Positions 46,405-63,077 of a DNA stretch of 64,000 bases are shown here, in pieces. The notes beneath the pieces are model-generated. The model was not told where the DNA came from and did no database searches. It worked only from the letters and a program-made list of their open reading frames with translations. Numbering within the stretch: position 1 is the first letter of the stretch; each line of letters starts with the position of its first letter. Origin of the DNA: Anagrus nilaparvatae (Eukaryota; Arthropoda; Insecta; Hymenoptera; Mymaridae); assembly GCA_022575985.1 (NCBI GenBank), contig JAKSXM010000132.1:11346001-11410000 (forward strand). Reading direction: 5' to 3'. Position numbers and translations under genes: made by a program.

Positions 46405-47188
46405 AACTCAAAAAAAACCATGCGGCGAGCAAAAATTTTTTCCATTTCTAGCTTGTTTATCACTTTATATGGTCTAAGATACCCGAAGAAACGTATCAGT
46501 AACGTATACCTTCAATTTTTTTTTTTTTTTTAAGAAGATTATCATCGTATTGATCATTGCGTAAATAAAAAGAGATTTCATGAAACAAATGAAGTCCTTT
46601 GGTAGAGTATAGGTGAAATATCGTTTTTTTATAAAAAAATTATAAGAAAAACATAAAGAAGACCATACAAAAGCAAGTTTTAGATTTAAAATCAAATATT
46701 AGATGGTATGATAAAATATGCAAAAAGTAAAACACGATTTCTTTTACATAATCGTCAATTGCGAGTGACGCACCGTAAAAGTTGCCATTTTTCCGACGGA
46801 ATTTTGAAAAGCAGTCTTAGACAAAGTTCCCCTGAGCGCGAAAAAAAGGAGTTTTTCCTCTATCCTGAGATATCTCAATTTTTAGACCGTCAAAAAAGCC
46901 AAAAATGAGGTTTTTCGAAGTTTTAAACCTCAAAATGTGTTCAAATATAAAAAAAATTTTTTTTGCTGTATTTGTTCAAAAACCAACCACGCCCCAATCG
47001 AATGATTCGGCTTGGAGATATTAATTTTTAGTGAAAAACATGTTTCAACCTCCCAGGGGTAACGCAGGGAGAATGGGCGGGTGTCGACCTTCGAAATCTT
47101 ATTTTTTATCATAAATCATCAAATTGAGCCAAAAAATGCGAAAAATATGCTGGGGCCGGAAACCATACCTTATTCCGCAGTAGTCTTT

Positions 47189-47689
47189 ATAATTATGCAA
47201 ACATATTAAGAGTCTTCTGAGGAGCCAAGTTCTGTCCCCAGTAAAGTTATAATTATTAATTACAGAAACATATTTAAAAAGGTATTGGAGAGGCTATTTA
47301 TAATCCCGAAGATAATTTATTTCTTATGGAATCGACGTGTTTCTCCCGCACGAACATAATCTAGTATTTTAGTATTAATATCTCGTGTACTATTTTGGTA
47401 CTATAGACTTATAGACCTTCAAGACCTATTATGAATCATGTTAGTCGGCTGGTGATTTCATAATTTAAACTTCGTGTTTAACTGTATGTATATGCAATTT
47501 TTTCGGTATTTTTTAATCTAGAGAATTTAAGGCCTCATAATAAAAAATTATCAAATAATTTTCAGAGGGGCCTCTTTATAGTCTTAATAGTTTGTAGCGT
47601 AAACAATATAAATTGAAAATAATACAGTCATTTTTAAATAAACAATCGTGCGTTTGACTCTTGGATTCAAATTTATTTCAAAAATATTT
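47189..47689. other. AT-rich stretch, no gene
   Basis: No coding frame or repeat partner was recognised between the outer arm of the palindromic cluster and the dispersed repeat at 47690. Confidence 0.35.
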
Positions 47690-47953
47690 TAAAAATTTTA
47701 AAGATACCTCCGTTTTGAATAAAAATTTAGGAGAATACGCAAGAATTGGTGCCGAATTGAATACTACAAAGAGTTACAGTAAAATTTTTTGATTGTCTCA
47801 AGATATTTAAATTTTTGTTAAAATTTTTAAAAATTTTATCAAGTTCAAAAACTTTAAAAACTGAATTTCTCCAAAAGTACGATAGCTGAGTCGCAAAACT
47901 ATGGCCTATGTTACCCGCGGACTTTTTTTCTTTAATTTGACACCGCTTTTTTA
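47690..47953 (+). repeat. Dispersed repeat, partner of 28740-29012
   Basis: Same order of blocks as its partner: AAAGATACCTCCGTTTTGAA, ACGATAGCTGAG, TATGTTACCCGCGGACTTTT and TTTGACACCG. It directly precedes the poly(T) end of R1-clade copy 3, which may have inserted next to or into it. Confidence 0.55.
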
Positions 47954-47983
47954 AAATTTCGTTCACTGGTTTGACCCTGATGA

Positions 47984-50225
47984 TTTTTTTTTTTTTGGCC
48001 CTTCAAGAAGGGGCCTTTTTTGTAGGACGAGGAGAATGCATTTAAGCATACCATACACCACGTACTGTATGGTTATGTGGGACTCAACCTCAAATTAGTA
48101 TCTGGGGTTGCCCAGATATTCAGTATAACTGAAGAGGAATTATAATACCCACTAAACTCCCCACTCTCCTGCATTTATGGCAATATCATAGAATCTAGAC
48201 CGGGACTCCCTGTTTAGGTATTACTTCGGTCCGGAAACAATGCAGCCAAGGCATTTCTTCGCCATACCCTGTTAATAAAGGAGGAGATTTTCTTACGAAA
48301 GGAAACCTTCCTCCTTTTTTTTAATCAGTGTCGCCCGTACGTACTCTGCCACACTGTACCAGTTAGCGGTACTGCGCAGTATTTCCGGGACGACTCCTTC
48401 TGGCCTCCATTCATCGAAGAGCGGTCGCCCCTCAGCGAAGCGAGGACACCCAAAAAAGGTGTACTCAGCGGTATCCGGCTCGCTCGGGCAATGCAAGCAT
48501 TCCGGAGATGTCACCATGCGCCACTTGAAAAGCATATCACGGAAATAACCGTGATCAGTTAGGAACTGTTTGAGGTAGAAGTCTACCTCCCCATGATCAC
48601 GGTTCATACAGCTTTCCAAGTCGATGATAAGGCGGTGCGTCCAACGTCGCGTCCCCTCGGGTCACCATTCCACCTATACTGCCAACATTCCATTGTGCGG
48701 AAGCGAACGCGAACGAAAGCTACGTCGCGCCCTTCTTCCTCACGGTTATAGATCGCCTGAGCCACCACCTGGATCGCTGACTCTGATACAGTCTTGTACG
48801 AACAAGCGATTCGAAGTGCCTCCTGCCTCTGTACTGCCTTTAGTTTCTTGTAGTACATTTTTATGCGGACATTGTCCGCCTACACCTCTGCACCGTAGAG
48901 CAAGATGAAGTTGATTGTCGTCATCAACAGCCTCCTCTTCCCTGATCTGGGACCGCCGATTTTCGTCATCAGCCATGAGAGGGACTTTGTCACCCGGCCA
49001 GCCTTTTCACAGGCCTGTTGGATTTGTCTATTGTAGGTCAACTTGTTATCCAAGCAGACCCTCAAATATTTGACCGATGGTTTGGTCTGGATCATAAGGG
49101 GATTACCTCCGTCATCAAAGCTGACGCCGAATATGGTATCAACCCTTCTCCGGGTCAGAAGGACAATCTCCGTTTTCGGAACTGCCAGTCTGAGTCCGTG
49201 ATCCGACATCCAGCTATTGATAAGGCGCATGGCCTCATCCAAGGTATGCTGCTGGTCCTCTGTCTCTCGAGCTGTTATGGTTAGAGCAACATCATCCGCG
49301 TATCTGATCATGGAGCATCCATCCGGAAGCTCAATCTTTAGCAAGCCATCGTAAAAGGCATTCAACAGTTCAGGGACCAGAACTGAACCCTGCGCTATGC
49401 CTGCGCTTAATACTTTACCTCTTGTGCCATCGAGCGTGTTCCAGCGCAGGTATTGGTCCTGAAGGTAATCTCTGAGTATATTTCTCAGATAATCCGGAAC
49501 TCTAAATACCTGCTCGAAGGAGTGCAACATATTGTCCCACTTAGCCGAGTTGAATGCGTTTTTCACATCCAACGTGACAAGCAGGACGTCCGGTTTAATA
49601 TCCGGCCGCACTTGTCTGACCCTCATAACCACCTTCACGACCTGCTTGATGGCACCGATCGTGGAACGCCCCTCACGAAAACCGTGTTGGTCGTTGCTTA
49701 GGTCACCAGCTTCCCTAATTGCCTGCCGCAATCTTCCTCTGACCGTGCTCTCCATCACCTTGCCAATGGTATTTAACATACACAATGGTCTGTAAGATGA
49801 TGGAGATCCTGGTTCACCCACACCCATTCCCTTGCTTATCAGAGCCAGGCGGGACACTTTCCAGTCCCTTGGAAAGACGCCTGCCACGAGGCACGTATTA
49901 AACATGCCAAGAAGGAGACCAGGGATTACCTTTGCAGCCGCCTTAAAGGCTTCCGCGGGTATTCAGTCTGGTCCTGGCGCTTTCCCATTTTTCATTGACC
50001 TAATTTCATGAAGCATCTCCGCCTCGCTATATAGCGGAACTTGCTCCCTCGGGACATCCAAAGCCGGTTGTTGTTGGTTAGGATGATCCGGAAAGAGAGC
50101 GTCCACTATTCTTTTGGTCGCTGCTTCATCCATCGTGTTGTCACACCCGGACTTAAGTTTGCCCATGACAACCTTATTTCCCAGGCCCCACGGGTCGCTG
50201 TTGATATCATCTCTTAGCGACCGAA
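47984..50225 (-). mobile_element. R1-clade non-LTR retrotransposon, copy 3
   Basis: Poly(T) at 47984-47996 marks the 3' tail. The 3' untranslated region matches that of copy 1. Coding runs from about 50220 down to 48293: the part before the reverse transcriptase, then NGKAPGPD with a stop beside it (about 49963), an open frame of 341 codons (49905-48880) with SSYRPLCMLNTIGKV, DQHGFREGRST and a catalytic YADD preceded by IR. After shifts comes the terminal knuckle CLHCPSEPDTAEYTFFGC. It is truncated at the 5' end and closer to copy 1 than to copy 2. No clear target-site duplication was found. Confidence 0.85.
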
Positions 50226-51164
50226 AAATATTGTACTTTTATTAAAGTTAATTTTACTTTTATTACTTTTAATAGTTAGATGTAGATCTTGTTTATTATT
50301 TATAACAAACTCTTTAAAGTAAAAATTTCGGGGTCGTTTTAACCCCCCGGGGAGGGGTTGAATATATTTTATGATGGTTGAAATAGCATAATATATTTTT
50401 AAATTCTTGACTCCACAAAAAAAAAGTAAAAAAATAAACTTTTATCATGTTTTTTCTATTTTTTTTAATTTTGGGGATAGTTTTCACCCTCTATATTTAT
50501 CCTATATTACATGAGACAACTCGGCTCGTCTTTCCGCGATATAAAATGTATACAAAATTGCCTAAATATTTGCCAAATACTAATTATAAAATAATCTTAA
50601 ATAATACAAAATGACTTACAATAATCTGTACAAAACTAATGAGAGAAGTATGGTCACGCACGATGATGTTCATCGTCTTCTTCTAACCTCCCCTTCTTAC
50701 TGGCTTCTTAAAATCGACGACAAAATAGATGCCGCGAATTATTATGTATTATAATAAGTATGTGTGCATAATAATTATATATGAAATTTGCCAGATTAGA
50801 TACTAATAGTCTTAATCAGTCCAAAAACGTATAATTGAAGTCTATGACCTTGTTAATAATTATATAATGATAATCACTTAGATTCACATACACATATATT
50901 ATTGAATAATTACAACTAATAATTTATTTTGTTACAATACAGTTCTTATAGCAACAATTGCCGAATCATGAAACTAATCACATGTAACTTATGTGAAACC
51001 ATTAAGGTTCACTGTTATACAGAGTTCGTGTGTGTATTTCATCGAACACGTAATGGCGTCGGTATATAAAAGCGTGCACGTGCGAGTTGTCAAATAAATT
51101 AGTAAAGTAGCGAATTAATTCGCTAACCACAATCTAATAGGATTAATTTATCAAGCGTCACCAA
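50226..51164. other. AT-rich stretch without recognised gene
   Basis: Includes a short CCCCCCGGGGAGGGG patch near 50343. At 51055-51105 there is a TATATAAAAG box followed by AATAAATTAG, which could be the control region of a retroelement in + orientation. No protein frame was recognised. Confidence 0.35.
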
Positions 51165-51458
51165 TGTATATATTTATTAACAATAAATAATGTTTTTAAT
51201 TAAATTAACCTAAATTCAATAACTAAAAGCACCGTATGCACAGTCCGTTCAGTACGAGCGCAGGCTATGCAATGCCGGTCGGCGTCCTTTCGGCCGCCGG
51301 GCCCGAAGATGCCGGATGTTCTTCGTATGTGCGCGCCTTTCTTCACCTCTCGATCTCTCTCTCTTTGTCGTTTACTCTCTCTCTCTCTATGCTCGTTTAA
51401 AAAAAAATTACAATTATAAATTTAATAAATTTATATAAAAAAGAGTGACCCTGTTACA
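51165..51458 (-). repeat. Possible long terminal repeat
   Basis: On the minus strand a purine-rich GGGTGAGGGGGTA precedes TGTAACAGGGTCACTC. The following 294 bp end in ATATACA, followed by TTGGTGACGC, a primer-site-like start. TG...CA ends with a polypurine tract on one side and a primer-site-like sequence on the other are LTR hallmarks. A second full LTR was not identified, though a similar TTGGTGGCGC lies on the minus strand at about 53654-53664. Confidence 0.4.
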
Positions 51459-51821
51459 TACCCCCTCACCCAACTGTATTTACGTCTTGTAACCTGGAGT
51501 AATAAGACATTTTCAGCTGAAATTGGTGGGTAAAGGACTGGTTGTGGGTATATCATTAAAAAAACCATGCTTATTTATGTGTCAATGTACAAATGAAACT
51601 AGAAAAAATTTTTATTTTTAATTATTAGTATGTACACATATATTTATACACACAGTGACATTTTTTAATAATTAATTAAATGTTTTATCATTTAAGGCAG
51701 AAAGCCAAACTAGCAAAAACGGAAAAAAAAACTTGTCTTTTGATTATTAAAAATTTATAATGACAATCAAAGAAATTAAAGTAAGAATATAATAGAAAGA
51801 AATTAAACTGAAAATCAAAAT

Positions 51822-51893
51822 CTATATATATATATATATATATATATATCTATATATATAATATCTACATATATATATATATTTATATATACT
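51822..51893. repeat. AT dinucleotide microsatellite
   Basis: A run of TATATA with a few C interruptions, followed by ACTAGGGGGCTCCGCACC at about 51889 and the palindromic GCGCGCTTGGCGCGCC. Confidence 0.7.
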
Positions 51894-52302
51894 AGGGGGC
51901 TCCGCACCCTGCGCGCTTGGCGCGCCAACAAGTATCACCCCCGTAGAGTGATTGAAAAAGTGGGTTAGTCATGAGAATCTACAACCACTGCCACGAAAAT
52001 CAATTTATTCAAAATGAATAAGGTACACCTTGCAGGTAAATAATAATATACTATCACAATACTTCAATCACTCTGCGGGTCTAATAATAATAAATATTAT
52101 TGAATTCATCTTTCATAACAATATTGATTTAGTTTAAAGGATTCTTATAAAAAAAAAATTATAGTTCATTCCTTTTGCTGTTTGTTATTTATTAAAAGTA
52201 TCATTTTGATTAAAAAAAGTATCTATGTCTGAGAAGCAACAATCACTTGGTAAGTTAACTTATGATCAGTCCTACTGTTAATTATTAATAAAACCCCCTA
52301 TT

Positions 52303-52806
52303 GTCGAAAATGGAAAATTTTATTATACCCCATAAGGTTCACTTAGACCCATAAGCTCTGGTTTTGCCCAACAGAATCATATTGGCCCAAAAGTATCAAA
52401 TTAGCCCAAAAGTGTCAATAACTAAGAAAATGGAAAATTTTATTATACCCCATAAGATTCACTTACACCCACAAGGTCCGGTTTCGCCCAATAGTACCAT
52501 ATTAACACAAAAGTGTCAGATTTGCCCAAAAGTGTCAGAATGGCCCCAAAGTGACAGATTGGTCCAAAAGTGGCAGATTAACCCAAAAGTGTCAGAATGG
52601 CCCAATAGTGTCAGAGTGGCCCACAAGTGGCAGATTGACCCAAAAGTATCAGAATGGCCCAAAAGTGTCAGAGTGGCCCATAAGTGTCACAATGGCCTAA
52701 AAGTGTCAGAATGGCCCAAAAGTGTCAGATTGGCCCAAAAGTGTCAGAATGGCCCAAAAGTGTCAGATTGTCCCAAAAGTATCAGAATGGCCCAAAGGTG
52801 TCATTC
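52303..52806. repeat. Minisatellite of GTGTCAGAATGGCCCAAAA units
   Basis: First a duplicated block of about 120 bp (each with GGAAAATTTTATTATACCCC at 52311 and 52431), then roughly 16 to 18 copies of an about 18-20 bp unit, consensus CCCAAAAGTGTCAGAATGG or ...AGATTGG. The 154-codon open frame across it is a by-product of unit phase. Confidence 0.8.
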
Positions 52807-53118
52807 GACAGCGGTTATAAGTATATAGAGATAGAGATTAGTTTTATAATATATAGAGACAGAGATAAGAGATGAAATTTGCCTTAACAATGCCTTATTA
52901 TTTTGCCTTAATTAGTAAATCTCTTCCCATTCTTCCCATTTTCCCATTCTCAACCTCAACTGACAGGGATGGGAGGATCAAGGATGCATAAATCCATTCA
53001 ATTCTCTCAACAGGAAGTCCTCCATACATCTTATGGTGTCTTTGATCAGCCACTGACGGTAATCTTCGAGATGGTTACCATAACCGTTACCATTCAGATC
53101 ATCAATTGGGGGTTCGTT

Positions 53119-53507
53119 TCAAAAAGTTGATGGCACGAAAGCCGTCCCAGCTAATTGCTCATGATGTTGTTGAATTGGTTGTTGAGTCTCCCCACTTGTG
53201 TATTTTTCATCATAATACCCATAGGGCAAGTCCTGTTGGTGGTCTTCATAATATCTCTGCTCTTTTATATGCACGATCATTTTCATCTTCATATTGTATC
53301 TCCTACCTGGTACCTTTTCTCTTGATAACGTTGATCCTCCCAACGTCTCCTATAATTTTCTAACTTTCTAATACATTCGGCCCGAGGGCAGTTAAACTTC
53401 TTTACACCGGGAAGGCCGCAAAGGTAGTAGTATATCTTATTATCATACCTTCGATCCCTACAAGCTCGATGATCATGATCTAAGCCGCATTTCCAGCAGT
53501 TTCTCAT
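53119..53507 (-). pseudogene. Gag nucleocapsid fragment of an LTR retrotransposon
   Basis: Frame 53507-53289 reads MRNCWKCGLDHDHRACRDRR and then LCGLPGVKKFNCPRAEC, two cysteine-rich knuckles of the retrotransposon gag type, followed by an Arg/Gln-rich tail (YRRRWEDQRYQEKRYQ). A one-base shift near 53300 leads into a second frame (to 53119) rich in Tyr and Gln that looks like the rest of gag. No protease, reverse transcriptase or integrase was found nearby, so this is an internally deleted remnant. Confidence 0.6.
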
Positions 53508-53664
53508 AATTGGTGGTAAGTTCTTTTGATCGTAACCGGTTGAATAGCTATAATTTTAGCTGGCGCGATGAACGCCAGCTGAGAGAAAAACTACGTTAAT
53601 CAAACGATTGATTTATTTAATGCTGAAATACAAACGTGAAGTCCATTCAGTAGCGCCACCAATT

Positions 53665-56600
53665 ATTATTTCTGTAGTGCCATGAATTATTAACATGTGT
53701 AAGAAAACGCGGTCTGCTAATAAAACACCTGCGATTCGGTTCAGAAAAAGAAAAGTGAGAGAGATATATTATGTTTCTTACGCATTCACATATACATATG
53801 TTAATAATTCTATATTAAAACGAACTAATATACTTCATTACCTTTCAATTTAATTTATATAATAAAACTAGATAATTATGTTGTACATTATTTTTTATTT
53901 ATTAAATAATCAGCACAGTAAATACACTTAAGAACTATATCCTTCGTCAATTTTCATTTCGTCATCAGTGTATGATATTATTGATACAGTAGTGATATCA
54001 GAATCCCCATAAAACGGATCGATAAGGTGATTGAAAGTTCGTATGGTGTTAATACTTAAAAAAATATTTAACCTGCGAAAAGTAGGATTAATGTAATTTA
54101 TTATTGAAACTCAAAAAAACTATTAATATAAATAATGACGCACCACTGGATTTTTCTTATGAAGGTTAATTAAATCGCGATGACAGTCCAAATTAATGTT
54201 GTTCCCGCGAAATAATTACTTTGCATGTGTTTTTGTAAAATAAACAAACCTAATTCTTGGCAGTCTATAAAATTATTAACTGTTCTATTTTCTGGAAACA
54301 AATAACATAATGAAGTTGCATATATTAATAAATTTATTTATTTATAATATTGAAAAAATTTGCGATTGCATTTACCTATATAGTTTATAAATATGTTAGA
54401 CGGCAACGTGACTCCAAAAACTAGATCGTCATCACGATTGAATCGTATTAGAAAATTGATATATTTTCTTTCAAATATTCAAATACCAAATTTGAATATA
54501 CTTGCATGTTGTTATCTATCTTTTCTAACGGACACCTTCAAAAATAAGTTTGACCTTCAGGCTCGAATCCAATAATGTATAAAGCTCAAAAAATAGAAGG
54601 GTGCGTGTTAGGCTAGGTCAGTTGTCGTACGAATGGCATAAAACTATTTCATTTTAAAATTTTAAAAAAAATTTTTTTAATCCTAAATTTTTAATACTGC
54701 ATTTTCAAATAATTTTTGCAATATTTTATTTTAAAATTATGTATTTAATATATATTTAATTTTAATTACTTTATACTTCTTTGCCTAATCAATTGTGTCA
54801 ATTCTATTCAGAATTATTATTACTCAGTTACCTGTAATCATTAATTTCAATTATTATTGATATAATTTTTATTATTAAATAAGAAATCAGGTTTTAATTT
54901 TTACTTATTCTATAGTAATAATTAATTACTTACTTTTTAAATGTTTTGTACGCTGTTTTTATGTAACCCTGCTTTAAGAAAAAAATTTTTAGCCAATGTC
55001 GCACTGATAACAGCATTTTTGGCTTTTTCTAGTGAAAAAATGCGTTACACATGGTTTAACACCTTATAACACCTGATACACATATGTATACAGTGTTACA
55101 CACTGATTAACACTGTTTTACACTGATATACAGTGTAACACATGTTATAACACTTGATACACATATGTATTATTTCTATAAGGGTCACTATTAAAAAACA
55201 TTGTCTTCTTGTCCATCATATTGATTTTCATAAAAATTATGTACCTAAAATTTTTTAGACATTTAAAATAAAATAAAATAATACAAATTTTTAATAATAA
55301 TTTTAAAAAAATTAATATGTCAGCCTATATTGACAGATGAAGTTATATGAATAAGTTAAATTTTTTCATCCATTTACTCAGTATTGGTCAATACATGAAA
55401 ACATTTCTAATTATTATTAAATTAAATATGGGTGATAAATTGAATACCATTCATGATAAAAAAAAAGTAGTTTTATGTTTATCCATTGTTAATATAAATG
55501 AATAAACTTTGTTATGGTTAGAACTTAAAAATACGTGTAAATTATTATCACTAACTTTGATATTAAATATCTATCTTATCTATCCTGGTGTTAGATTTTA
55601 AGATTTCAAAATAATAGCAAGTTAAATTGTAAATACAGATAGATAATAGGAAATGATCTAAAAAAGGCAACTTTGTAGCTACAGAAGTCAACATTCAACT
55701 AATTTTTCGAAAAATAAGTTAAATTATTAAACTTTTTTAAGTTAATTAAGATTACGAGTAAACTTACCTAAAATTAAGCTAACTGGTAAGTTTAATCTTT
55801 TTACGTGGTCATACTTATTATAGGAATAAAATTAATTAAATAAGTGCCAATCTATTAAATCTATATGTTTAAAAAAACTCTTTAATATGACTTTTGTGAC
55901 TTTTTTAATAAATAACTCAAATCATAAAAAAATTACATAATGCATGTAATGTTTTTTATAAAAAACAGATAAAAAAAAAATAATATAAAATATTTAAAAA
56001 AAATATATGATATATTTTATAAGATAAGTAATTAAAAAAATGTTAGTAAATTATGAGGATGAACTTGAACTTTAGCAATTCAGGAAATAAATTGATAAAC
56101 CTGAACTATAATTGTAATATTGCGCCCGTGGCATTTTGTTTTTAAAATTTTTTATTTATACTTCTTGTTTTTTAATTTAATTGTAAATTTTCGTTGCATG
56201 TAAAATCAAATGAGGCATCATATTAATTTTTAGAGTGATAAAATTTAATGTAAAATAAAGATTTGAGTTAGTTAAACAAATATTTTGTTGCAAAAAATTC
56301 ATACTCGAAATTAAAAAAAAAAAAAATTCATTAATATATTTTTTTTTTTATGCAACGTGAAATAAATGTTCAAAATTTTCCAAAAACAAGGTCTATAGTA
56401 AAATTTCTTGAAGAATCTGAAAATCAAATTAGAATTTTCTTTCGTTGGTATAAACAAAAATTTCGGAAAATGATTTATTATGAAAATTTGTTTTTTGAAC
56501 TGGTGGTTTTACTGCACGTTTCTAAGTCAAATTATAAATGGGAAGAAATGTGAATAAATAAATGAGAAACCATATATAATAATCCATACATAATCCATAT

Positions 56601-59263
56601 ATAATCCATATATTTAATATTTAAATATTGGGAAGATCACAAAAAAATTTTTAAGATTTCAATCACTACATTTTGCAAATACAATCTTTAGCCATTTTAG
56701 AGCCTGGATTCGGATTTAGTCACCCAAAAAAGCTGTAGCAAAATTTTTTTCTGTAAGGTTCCAATATCAGACTATTTAGCATATTTTCACTGGAGTATTG
56801 GGGGCTTAATATTTAATGGTGGCTTTACCTCTTAAATGTGAATATTGGCAGCTAAGAACTACTGCAAATTAGTTCGGTTCTCACCCCCCAACAACGTCTT
56901 AATTTTCAATCCTTGGTTGAATTTGAGACTTAATATAGTATTATTAGCAATTAAAAATAAAGATACATTTGCTTATTTTGTTCACCAAAGGTTTTAAATT
57001 TACTTATAATGAATTTTATTTCATATTTTAGGTTTTGGTTGAAATTTTTTCTAGTAATTTGGTTAAAAATTCAATAAAAGAAATCTTACCATGCACTTAC
57101 AACTAAATAATTGTGTAATTACAGGATTAAATAAATAATGCAAAAAAATGTTTATTTATTTTTATTTTTGTTTTTTATTTATTGTGCTTTAAATAATTTA
57201 TTCATTTTCATTACTTTTTGTGAAAAACAAAAAATTCTTCATTTTTTACAATCTAAAAAAAAAAATTTAAGTACATACTATATTTATATTAACAACTTTA
57301 TCTTTTTTAATAATTAATTATAATCATATACATACAAATTTTTAAAATAATAACTATTAATAATAATAATATAATATATTTTATGTTTTAAATATTAACT
57401 TAACTTAATAAATATTAATGAATTGGAAATAAAAATATGTAATCAGTATTTTAAATAAATGAAAATTATATAAATTGTTAATATCGTATTTTAAATACTC
57501 AAAAAAAATTTATAGTCTTTTTTTTTAATATCTAAGAAAAGCAATACTGGAATGTAAATTATTATTGAAAAATGGAATGTTTAAAGTACTGTTTTTTTTT
57601 TTGAGTATTATTTTTTAATTGATAAAATTGTGATGATTTTTTTAATAAATTAGTATTCTTCGACTTATAAATAAATAATTTATATAATTAAAAATACAAC
57701 TTACAATTTTCTAATATTTTACAAATTTAAGGTACTAATAGTTTAGTTTTTATAAAATCAAAAAAATTAACTTTTAAAAAAGAGATTCAATTTTTATTTA
57801 ATTTGTTGATAAAAAAAATTTATTATTATCCAGTCCATTAAAATCTTAATCTAAATCTAAAATTTTAAAAATATTTACAGACAAAAAAATCTCAAAAAAG
57901 CACCAAAAAAATATTTAAGTACTTTTTTTTATTAAAAAATGCAAAAAAAAAAAAATTAATTTCTACCACCGCAACAAAAAATTGCACAAAATCCCATTAA
58001 TTTAAAATTTACAATTTTATTTAGAATTCTTAAACACTGTGCTTATAATAAATGCTTTAACTTAAAATTATAAATATTATAAATAAAGTTAACTTAAAAT
58101 TAATTTTACTTAATAAATAAGAGAAAAAATTAGTCAAAAAAAAAATTATAAATAAAATTTATAAGTTAAAAAAATTATTAAAATCAGACTCTTTTTTAAA
58201 AAATGGCTCGAAATATTCGAAACCTCTTAAAAATACATTTTTTTTTCGCAACTATAAAAGATGTCATTTACTCTCAAAGTTGCAAAAAAGTATTTTACGA
58301 ACTCGTAACATAAACTACTACATTTTATTGTCATATTAATTGATAATAACATTTTTTTTTCTTTTCATTTAAATAATATTTTTCTTCAATATTTTATTTC
58401 CATCGCTCTTATATCACAGGTTATACATAATAATTAACGAAGTGCGTATAGAATTATTATTATTATATCATGATTAAAAATTATGTTTTTTTAAGTTTCA
58501 TTATTTTTTTTTTATATTTTCTCAGTCGATTTATCAAAAATCAAAGTTATTATTCAATTGATAAAATTGATTATTTATTTTATTAGTAACACTCGAATAT
58601 ATCTCTTATATTTTTTCAACGAATATATATATATATAATAATAAGTACAATTATTTATATATATATAAATATATATATATTTTTTAAGAAATTTTTAACG
58701 TTCGTTTCTATTTTCTTATTTTTTGATGTTTTTTAAGAAAAAATATTGAAATAATTAAATATTTATTTTATACAAACATTAAATATTTCTTAGTTAAAAT
58801 AACAGCCCTAAAAGTCGGATAACAACGTAACTTTCCGAATATCTCATGAAAAATTGAAACAATCATTTAAAACAATCAGATCCAAGGTCGTTAAAAGTGT
58901 AAATTATAAAATTTTTTAAATATTTTACAGAAACAAAAAAAAATTGCAATTTTAAGTACTAATAATGTACACTTTTATTAACGACTTACAAAACTATCCT
59001 GAAACGTTGAATCCAAGTTTCAGGGCTCCAAAAACAAATGAACTTTAATCCCCCTTACCAAACTAAAAAATATTATAATCTTTGCTAAGAGAATATGAAG
59101 TAATTATGTGCCGCATTATGAGTCTTTTTATTTCAATAAAACTAATTAATTTACAAACTAAAAAATCTACATTAATCCATTTTCTGATGCTTTGAAGATC
59201 CAGAAAATCGAGGTATGTTCTCTAATAAATAATTTTTCATTTTTTCTTCGGTTATTTTTATTT
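53665..59263. other. AT-rich gene desert downstream of ovo
   Basis: No coding frame with a recognisable domain. Open frames at 54393-54575 and 56350-56553 are short and unsupported. Small features are an ACACTG/ACATATGTAT cluster of short inverted repeats at 55060-55175, a CATATATAATC repeat at 56570-56620 and many A/T runs. The part just below 59264 is likely the ovo 3' untranslated region on the minus strand, but the poly(A) site cannot be fixed among many AATAAA-like strings. Confidence 0.4.

Positions 59264-63077
<3,814 letters not shown>

Larger units (their letters stand above)
30707..47188. repeat. Nested palindromic transposon cluster
   Basis: The outermost matching pair is 29 bp (30707-30735, starting AAAGACTACTGCG, and 47160-47188, its complement with one mismatch). 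Inside, 30945-31260 pairs with 44585-44761 continued at 46409-46530, and 31268-42775 pairs with 42975-44150. The left arm contains three interruptions and the right arm one, each described separately. A small, more diverged relative of the inner arm makes its own palindrome at 44163-44580. The outer 29 bp pair may be chance or a separate element end. The interior holds no intact gene. Confidence 0.7.

Noticed and set aside
51889..51960. Helitron 3' end (CTAG next to a GC-rich palindrome)
   Set aside because: A CTAG and GCGCGC palindrome are present, but no matching 5' TC end, no Rep/helicase and no second copy were found.
52364..52828. 154-codon ORF
   Set aside because: It is the translation of a minisatellite whose unit length keeps phase; codon content mirrors the DNA unit.
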